DNA from: Lewinellaceae bacterium
Lineage (GTDB): Bacteria > Bacteroidota > Bacteroidia > Chitinophagales > Saprospiraceae
DNA length: 64,000 bases
Reading direction: 5' to 3'
Assembly: GCA_020636255.1 (NCBI GenBank)
Contig: JACJYE010000009.1
Location: 248,001 to 312,000, forward strand
The position numbers and the translations under genes are program-made. Below the pieces are notes generated by a model. The model saw nothing but the letters and a program-made list of their open reading frames with translations. It had not been told where the DNA came from and did no database searches. Numbering within the stretch: the first letter of the stretch is position 1; every line of letters begins with the position of its first letter. Shown piece after piece: positions 1-9,800 of this stretch.

Positions 1-194
1 GCGGGTACGCAATGGTGTTTCACCCTGTTGCTGCACGTGTAAACTGCATAAAAATGTCACAAATAATAAGAGTTGTTTAGATTTTTGTGTCAATCTGTGT
101 TTTTATACACCTGATATACAGTTATTTATGATAAATTTGAAATTTATTTCTTAAATTTATTCATGTTATTTTTTTATAAAAAGAAAAACAGAAT

Positions 195-227
195 TACCTT
201 TGAATCTCTGCAAAGAGAATACCTTTG
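195..227 (+). promoter_or_regulatory. tandem Bacteroidota -7 elements upstream of the giant adhesin
   Basis: Two exact matches to TAnnTTTG (both TACCTTTG) lie at 195-202 and 220-227 in AT-rich DNA. They would start transcripts near 207 and 232 and leave a leader of about 600 nt before the preferred start codon at 841. No convincing -33 TTTG was found for either, so promoter activity is inferred from the -7 boxes alone. Confidence 0.45.
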
Positions 228-299
228 ATGCAAATAATATTTCCCCTTGTATACTCTTAATGTTTATTAGTTCCCCCTTATAAATCAAAAAAGAAAAAG

Positions 300-708
300 C
301 CTGGTGCGGAAGCCTTCGCACTTCAAGCCTAAATAGTATATGCTATTTACGGGTATGTAAGGCTGTTTCGGGCCTTTGCCCGGGATGAAGAATAAACTAC
401 GATCAGGTAGTGGCAAACACGAACAACACTGAGTATTGGCTGCACTTTACCTCTTTTTGAGGAGGTTTCCCGTCAATCTCTACCACACCTGGTTCTTTTA
501 ACTGAATGGCGCGGGTATGCCGTTTTGCCATTCCTGTTTAGCAAGGATGGGGTTACTCCTATGGCCTTGACAGGCTAGTATTGTCAGGGGTTCCCTCCAT
601 TTTACACTGTAATAACTTTTACCTGAACGGGAAAAAACGCCCCGATTCAGGCTGGCCTTTCCTTGCCTTTTTGGCAAGCAGCCTGATACATGTAAACAAA
701 TACGCAAC
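300..708 (+). promoter_or_regulatory. long hairpin-rich 5' leader of the giant adhesin gene
   Basis: No coding frame is convincing here. Several short inverted repeats follow one another: GTGCG/CGCAC (about 303-320), TAAATAG/CTATTTA (about 331-349), CGGGC/GCCCG (about 369-383), CCTTGACA/TGTCAGGG (about 564-590), CCTGAA-CGGG/CCCG-TTCAGG (622-651) and CTTGCC/GGCAAG around a T5 loop (662-678). The density suggests a structured untranslated leader that could control transcription or translation of a very costly protein. I do not recognise a known riboswitch. Confidence 0.4.
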
Positions 709-840
709 ATGAGATCAGACAAACGGGAACCTTCTGTAAAAAGCACAATTGACTCATGCCTCCTCCTTCGGGGCATGGCTTCAGTGGGCATGCTGCCCTC
801 GTATACATCTACTCTTTCTACCCATCAACTCCTTCAAAAA

Positions 841-3800
841 ATGAAGAACTTGTACCTATCTTCCAGCAAGACGGCTAAAAACCCTAATGACTACGCATCA
901 AGGAGCCTGTCTTCATTCATAGCCCGCTTTTGCTTTTCCGGGCTGTTGCTCCTGGCCAACCTGACTGCCTTTGGCCAACTCGATGCTGATAATCAGGCCG
1001 AAAGCTTTCGCCAGGAAAGGGCTTGCCCTTCTCTGCGCGTTCTGTCTGCACAAGCGTTGCAGGTTTCCGGTTGTGGAGCAAGAGATGGGGCGATCCGTTT
1101 GTCCATTGCAGACGACAACGGCGATAGCTCCACATCCTATCGGGTCATGATAGGGCATGGAGCTAAAGGCGAGGTCGACCACGGCGTTTTTCAGGGAACA
1201 CAGCTGGAGGTCACAGGGCTCGCTCCGGGGACTTACGGGCCGGCCTACGTGATCCGAGAGAGCGATGGTTGTAAAGCCAGTACATTAGCGGAGCCTCTGG
1301 TAATTGGTACAGGTTGCACAGAGGAATTGCTCAGCACCTACCGCACCCGCAGCAACCTGGATGGTGCTGAAGAAGACAACCCCCTTCAGTTAATGGTGTC
1401 CAACCCCGTGCTGGCAGCCCAGGGTTTTAATGTTTTTGTAGCTGAATCAGCAAACTTGTCCAACGGCTCCGCTCAAGGGGCCGTTGCTATTGGCGGCAAC
1501 CTTATACTGTCGGGCCATTACGATGTGGCTACCTCCGACGCTGGGAACTTTAATCCTGAAAACGAAGCATTCCCCGTTGCTCTGCTGGTAAACGGGCGGC
1601 TGGAATACCAGTCGGGCACCGGCCTGAACGTGCTCAACGGAGGGGCGGCCAAACTGGGCGATCTCACAGGTTCTGGCATTTATGAAGGAGATGGCATCAC
1701 GAAGATCGCCAACGAAGGGCCTAATTCTACTCCTCGCCTTACGATCGGAGTGCCGCAACCACAATACACGGTAGGCGGCACCGGTATGGTAGACTTCAGC
1801 ACGGCATTCGACGAACTTCAGGGCGCTTCTGCCGGGCTGGCTGCACAGGAGGCAAACGCCAGCCTTCAGGCCGATGGGCCGGGCCGGGCCAAAGTGAAGA
1901 TCCATGCCGGTAAGTTCAATATTATCCATATCTCTGCTCAGGAATTATCCTCCTACCAGGCCATTGCTTTTAACATAATCCCAACGGGTAGCACAACCGT
2001 GGCCTTCAATGTCGATGCCTCGGAAGGTTTTACCTGGAATATACCGCAGTTTGAAGGGCTGAGCCCGGAACAAGGCGCACACCTGCTTTTCAATTTCTAC
2101 AATGCGCCCCAGCTTGTCCTCCAGGGTGATAACAACCTCTTCGGTACGGTGCTGGCCCCGGAAGCTCATCTGGTAAAAAATGGCAGTGGAAGCATCTATG
2201 GGCAGGCCATCGCACACTCCCTCGAGCATGCCGGTGGCGACATTTTACTGTTCCCCTTCAGCGGTACGACCACGCCTTTGCGCACCCCCTGCGGCACCGG
2301 TTATATTACGTATACCAACTGTGATGGGCAGTCGGTTTCGATCAACAAATCGCTGCTGGTGCCTAACACCTATATTGTCACACAATACTATAACGTAACC
2401 TGTATCGCCAGGATAGACGCCAGCTGTAATGTCCAGACTTCCTATCGCTCGTTCTGTATAGATATCCACGGCAGCTACCCGGCACAACCCTCCGGTGGCT
2501 ATAAGCTGGGAGAAGTCCACTATACAGAAACCAACTATACCGGCGCTAGTGTATCTGAACTTGAGGCGGAACGCATCAACTGGCTCTTCTGCAATGCTTA
2601 TAGCCAGGGGTACTCCGAAAGCACGATAAACCAGGCCATCTGGGGTATACTCAACCAGTCGAGCTGCAACACCCTGTGCAATAATGCCAAAAACGCCGTT
2701 ACCTCCGTATCGGGCGGTATCGCCGGGCAGTTGAAATTTTACATGCCGGATATTTCCAACGCCCAGCCTCTGGTGAAAAAGGATTGCGCCTGCGGCGAGA
2801 TCGATAATGTGGTGCTGAACGACCTTGGAGGCGGCTCTGATGTGGTAATACAGAATGGTGCATCCTACGCCCAGGGCAGCCTTCCCGCCAGCTTTAATAT
2901 CGAAGCACTGGTGAGCGGGAACGTAGAAAGTATAAAATTCACCGTTTCAGGCAGCGCTTCCGGCACGGTCACGGAGAATACATATCCGTATGAATACCCC
3001 GGCTCCGGTGCAGGTGCCTGGAACCCCGGCCCCGGCACATATACGGTTAACGTAAAGGCCTACAGCCAGGATAACGCGGCGGGAAGTGTGTGTGACGAGC
3101 TTACCTTTACTTTTACTATCGTTGCGGTCACACCTCCTTCCAACCCCAACTGTAGTGCAGGGGCATTGCTTTGGGAAAACAACATTACAGATTATAACAA
3201 TACCCTGCCAACTGTCGATGTCCGATTCGTGGCAGGGCAAACCACTCAGTTCCAGATCCCCGGTACTTTGCCATCGGCGTTCTCGGGCCCGGTCAGCGTA
3301 AACGTTTCAGAAGCCATCGCCTGGGACGGTTACCTCAACCGCGCCAGTACGGGCGACCAACCCAATGAGCGCTTCAGGGTCGTTTTCCTGAAAAATAACG
3401 TGGTTCAGTGGTCATCTGGCTGGACCGGAGAAACGAATAACGATGGCATTGCCACTGGCCTAACCAGTGATGAATGGGCCGGCTCACTGGGTTCTGCTAC
3501 CTTGCCAAACGGCGCCGACAAAATATTGCTGGTGCACTGGAGCAATAGTACCTACGGTACAGGCGACGGATCTAACCCTAATTCTGTTGTGCCTTCCAGC
3601 GTATGTATCAGTTATTCAACAATAACGCAGCCTTGCAGCATTACTGCAAATGCTGGCCCTGACCAAACGATTTGTGCCGGAGGAAGCGTAACCCTGACGG
3701 CGTCAGCTTCCACCAGCGACTGCAACCAGTATGCGCAGGCTATCGCACATTCCACTGGCAACGTTAACAATACAAGCGCATCTCTTGGTGCGCCAGACTT

Positions 3801-6800
3801 GTCGGGAACGTATTTTTATGCCTCCTCAACGAATACCTATACCAGGGTTGTCTGGGATATGGGTAACACGATAACGGCTGGGAATACCGTTTGCGTTCGC
3901 GTTAAAACGGCAAGCGGGGGTACGTCCCAGATCAAAGCCTGGTATGCTCCCGATGGCGTATATCCTCCAAGCGCAGGCTATTCCCTCATTGGTTCCTACT
4001 CTTTTTCCAATACATCCTATCAGGACCTATGTTTCCAGGTGCCGGCTAATTGCAGATATATAAAGATAACGGATGAATACGGTGCGCACTTCTACGTCGA
4101 CGCCGTATACAAGCAGTGTACTTCATGCCCTCTATCTTATAGCTGGAGCAACGGCGCGACTACCCAGTCTATAACGGTGAACCCCTCCTCTACGGCCACG
4201 TATACGGTTACGGTTACCGATTGCGGTGATTGTTCTGCTACTGACCAGGTCGTGGTAACGGTTTTACCCGACCCCAGCATCAGCATTACGCCTTCCTCGT
4301 CTACAACCTGCGTCGGAGGCAGCATAACTTTGACGGCTACCGCCAGCGGCGGCACGGGAAGTTGTACGATCCAGTGGCAATCGAGCCCAACAGGCTCGGG
4401 AAGCTGGTCTAATATCAGCGGTGCTACAGGTTCTACTTATTCGCCATCTACTGCTTCTGCTGGAACGACATATTTCAGGGCTACCTATTCCTGTTCCGGC
4501 GGTGGCTGTAATACCGGCAATTCCAATACGGCTACCGTCGTCGTATCACCAGACCCATCGATAAGCATCAGCCCGTCGAACAACACGATATGTGTAGGCG
4601 GTAACGTGACGCTGACAGCTACCCCAAGTGGTGGAACGGGCACCTGCACGGTTCAGTGGCAATCGAGCCCGACAGGGTCAGGCAGCTGGTCAGATATCAG
4701 CGGCGCTTCTGGCACCACTTATTCTCCCTCCGCATCCAGCGCCGGCACCTTTTACTATCGTGCAAGGTATACCTGTACAGAGGGAAGTTGCAACGCAGCT
4801 GTATCCAACACGGCAACGATCGTTGTTGAACCAGACCCGACGGTGAGCATCAGCCCGTCGAACAGCACGGTATGCGAAGGCGGCAGCGTGACGCTGACGG
4901 CAACAACGAGCGGCGGCACGGGTACCTGCACGATCCAGTGGCAGTCGAGCCCGAACGGGACGAGCAGCTGGACGGATATCAGCGGCGCAACAGGCGCAAC
5001 GTATAACCCCTCTACGACGACAGCCGGCACGAAATACTACCGAGCAACCTATAGCTGCACGGGCGGCGGCTGCAACGCATCCACCTCGAACACGGCAACG
5101 ATCGTTGTTGAACCGGGCCCGACGGTGAGCATCAGCCCGTCGAACAGCACGGTATGCGAAGGCGGCAGCGTGACGCTGACGGCAACAACGAGCGGCGGCA
5201 CGGGTACCTGCACGATCCAGTGGCAGTCGAGCCCGAACGGGACGAGCAACTGGACGGATATCAGCGGCGCAACAGGCGCAACGTATAACCCCTCTACGAC
5301 GACAGCCGGCACGAAATACTACCGAGCAACCTATAGCTGCACGGGCGGCGGCTGCAATGCATCCACCTCGAACACGGCAACGATCGTTGTTGAACCAGAC
5401 CCGACGGTGAGCATCAGCCCGTCGAACAGCACGGTATGCGAAGGCGGCAGCGTGACGCTGACGGCAACAACGAGCGGCGGCACGGGTACCTGCACGATCC
5501 AGTGGCAGTCGAGCCCGAACGGGACGAGCAACTGGACGGATATCAGCGGCGCAACAGGCGCAACGTATAACCCCTCTACGACGACAGCCGGCACGAAATA
5601 CTACCGAGCAACCTATAGCTGCACGGGCGGCGGCTGCAATGCATCCACCTCGAACACGGCAACGATCGTTGTTGAACCAGACCCGACGGTGAGCATCAGC
5701 CCGTCGAACAGCACGGTATGCGAAGGCGGCAGCGTGACGCTGACGGCAACAACGAGCGGCGGCACGGGTACCTGCACGATCCAGTGGCAGTCGAGCCCGA
5801 ACGGGACGAGCAACTGGACGGATATCAGCGGCGCAACAGGCGCAACGTATAACCCCTCTACGACGACAGCCGGCACGAAATACTACCGAGCAACCTATAG
5901 CTGCACGGGCGGCGGCTGCAATGCATCCACCTCGAACACGGCAACGATCGTGGTCGAACCAGACCCGACGGTGAGCATCAGCCCGTCGAACAGCACGGTA
6001 TGCGAAGGCGGCAGCGTGACGCTGACGGCAACAACGAGCGGCGGCACGGGTACCTGCACGATCCAGTGGCAGTCGAGCCCGAACGGGACGAGCAACTGGA
6101 CGGATATCAGCGGCGCAACAGGCGCAACGTATAACCCCTCTACGACGACAGCCGGCACGAAATACTACCGAGCAACCTATAGCTGCACGGGCGGCGGCTG
6201 CAATGCATCCACCTCGAACACGGCAACGATCGTAGTCGAACCAGACCCGACGGTGAGCATCAGCCCGTCGAACAGCACGGTATGCGAAGGCGGCAGCGTG
6301 ACGCTGACGGCAACAACGAGCGGCGGCACGGGTACGTGCACGATCCAGTGGCAGTCGAGCCCGAACGGGACGAGCAGCTGGACGGATATCAGCGGCGCAA
6401 CAGGCGCAACGTATAACCCCTCTACGACGACAGCCGGCACGAAATACTACCGAGCAACCTATAGCTGCACGGGCGGCGGCTGCAATGCATCCACCTCGAA
6501 CACGGCAACGATCGTTGTTGAACCAGACCCGACGGTGAGCATCAGCCCGTCGAACAGCACGGTATGCGAAGGCGGCAGCGTGACGCTGACGGCAACAACG
6601 AGCGGCGGCACGGGTACCTGCACGATCCAGTGGCAGTCGAGCCCGAACGGGACGAGCAACTGGACGGATATCAGCGGCGCAACAGGCGCAACGTATAACC
6701 CCTCTACGACGACAGCCGGCACGAAATACTACCGAGCAACCTATAGCTGCACGGGCGGCGGCTGCAATGCATCCACCTCGAACACGGCAACGATCGTTGT

Positions 6801-9800
6801 TGAACCAGACCCGACGGTGAGCATCAGCCCGTCGAACAGCACGGTATGCGAAGGCGGCAGCGTGACGCTGACGGCAACAACGAGCGGCGGCACGGGTACC
6901 TGCACGATCCAGTGGCAGTCGAGCCCGAACGGGACGAGCAACTGGACGGATATCAGCGGCGCAACAGGCGCAACGTATAACCCCTCTACGACGACAGCCG
7001 GCACGAAATACTACCGAGCAACCTATAGCTGCACGGGCGGCGGCTGCAATGCATCCACCTCGAACACGGCAACGATCGTTGTTGAACCAGACCCGACGGT
7101 GAGCATCAGCCCGTCGAACAGCACGGTATGCGAAGGCGGCAGCGTGACGCTGACGGCAACAACGAGCGGCGGCACGGGTACCTGCACGATCCAGTGGCAG
7201 TCGAGCCCGAACGGGACGAGCAACTGGACGGATATCAGCGGCGCAACAGGCGCAACGTATAACCCCTCTACGACGACAGCCGGCACGAAATACTACCGAG
7301 CAACCTATAGCTGCACGGGCGGCGGCTGCAACGCATCCACCTCGAACACGGCAACGATCGTTGTTGAACCGGACCCGACGGTGAGCATCAGCCCGTCGAA
7401 CAGCACGGTATGCGAAGACGGCAGCGTGACGCTGACGGCAACAACGAGCGGCGGCACGGGTACCTGCACGATCCAGTGGCAGTCGAGCCCGAACGGGACG
7501 AGCAGCTGGACGGACATCAATGGTGCAACCAACCTCACCTATGTTCCTTTGACTACTGTTCCCGGGACCTTCTATTACCGGGCAGTTTATAATTGTACGG
7601 GTGGTGGCTGTGATGCTTCGGTGTCCAATACGGCAACCGTTGTCGTAGCGCCTGACCCAATCATCAGTATCAATCCACCGGCAACGACATTATGCGTAGG
7701 CGGAAACCTTACGCTTACGGCAACGGTAAGTGGCGGTACAGGTACCTGCTCTATTCAGTGGCAGTCGAGCCCGAATGGCCTAACCGCCTGGGCAGATATC
7801 AGTGGCGCAATGGGTACAACCTACCAGCCTTCGAGCACTACCACGGGGTCTACCTACTATAGGGCAGTTTATAGCTGCACGGCGGGCGATTGCGATGCAT
7901 CCACTTCTAATACCGCACTGGTAGTAATAATAGAAGATCCTTCAGTTACGATCAACCCGCCCACCAATACAGTTTGTATGGGTGGAAATATCACCCTGGT
8001 GGCTACCCAAAATGGTGGCGCAGGCACCTGCGGCCTGCAATGGCAAACGAGCCCGAACGGCACGAGCAACTGGACGGATATCAGTGGCGCCATGGGGATG
8101 ACTTACGCCCCATCAACGGCGGCAATTGGCACAATGTATTTCCGGGCTATTTACAGCTGTACAGGCGGGGGCTGTGACGAGGCAGTCTCCAACATCGCCA
8201 CAGTCATCGTAGAGCCCGATCCGACAGTCAATATTGACCCATCTTCTGCCTCCGTTTGTATGGGTGGAAATGTAACGTTGACGGCCACTACTTCTGGTGG
8301 AGCAGGCATCTGCAATGTTCAATGGCAATCGAGCCCGAACGGAACCAACAGCTGGACTAATATTAATGGAGCGAATAGTTCGACTTACGCACCATCTACG
8401 ACAGCTCCAGGTACTACCTACTACCGCGCTGTATATAGCTGTACGGGCGGCGGCTGTGACCCGGCTACCTCGAACACGGCAACGATCGTAGTCGAACCAG
8501 ACCCGACGGTGAGCATCAGCCCGTCGAACAGCACAGTATGCGAAGGCGGCAGCGTGACGCTGACGGCAACTACGAGCGGCGGCACGGGTACCTGCACGAT
8601 CCAGTGGCAGTCGAGCCCGAACGGGACGAGCAACTGGACGGATATCAGCGGCGCAACAGGCGCAACGTATAACCCCTCTACGACGACAGCCGGCACGAAA
8701 TACTACCGAGCAACCTATAGCTGTACGGGCGGCGGCTGCAATGCATCCACCTCGAACACGGCAACGATCGTTGTTGAACCAGACCCGACGGTGAGCATCA
8801 GCCCGTCGAACAGCACGGTATGCGAAGGCGGCAGCGTGACGCTGACGGCAACAACGAGCGGCGGCACGGGTACGTGTACGATCCAGTGGCAGTCGAGCCC
8901 GAACGGGACGAGCAACTGGACGGATATCAGCGGCGCAACAGGCGCAACGTATAACCCCTCTACGACGACAGCCGGCACGAAATACTACCGCGCAACCTAC
9001 AGCTGTACGGGCGGCGGCTGCAATGCATCCACCTCGAACACGGCAACGATCGTTGTTGAACCGGACCCGACGGTGAGCATCAGCCCGTCGAACAGCACGG
9101 TATGCGAAGGCGGCAGCGTGACGCTGACGGCAACAACGAGCGGCGGCACGGGTACCTGCACGATCCAGTGGCAGTCGAGCCCGAACGGGACGAGCAACTG
9201 GACGGATATCAGCGGCGCAACAGGCGCAACGTATAACCCCTCTACGACGACAGCCGGCACGAAATACTACCGCGCAACCTACAGCTGTACGGGCGGCGGC
9301 TGCAATGCATCCACCTCGAACACGGCAACGATCGTTGTTGAACCGGACCCGACGGTGAGCATCAGCCCGTCGAACAGCACGGTATGCGAAGGCGGCAGCG
9401 TGACGCTGACGGCAACAACGAGCGGCGGCACGGGTACCTGCACGATCCAGTGGCAGTCGAGCCCGAACGGGACGAGCAACTGGACGGATATCAGCGGCGC
9501 AACAGGCGCAACGTATAACCCCTCTACGACGACAGCCGGCACGAAATACTACCGCGCAACCTATAGCTGTACGGGCGGCGGCTGCAATGCATCCACCTCG
9601 AACACGGCAACGATCGTTGTTGAACCAGACCCCACTGTCAGCATCAGCCCTTCTAATTCTACCGTATGTGTAGATGGCAGTGTGATGTTGACGGCAACGC
9701 CAGGTGGCGGCACGGGTACGTGTACGATCCAATGGCAGACGAGCCCGAACGGCACGGACAACTGGACGGATATCAGCGGCGCTACAGGGGCTACCTATAC

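Noticed and set aside
709..840. ATG 709 as start of the adhesin
   Set aside because: It places the signal peptide about 75 residues inside the protein; ATG 841 gives a normal export signal.
8113..9732. A 539-codon open frame on the minus strand across the Ig-like array
   Set aside because: It only mirrors the 282-bp repeats of the adhesin; the Arg/Ala-rich translation repeats with the same period and has no start signals. The same holds for 9880-11451 (minus) and the many 87-codon minus frames.
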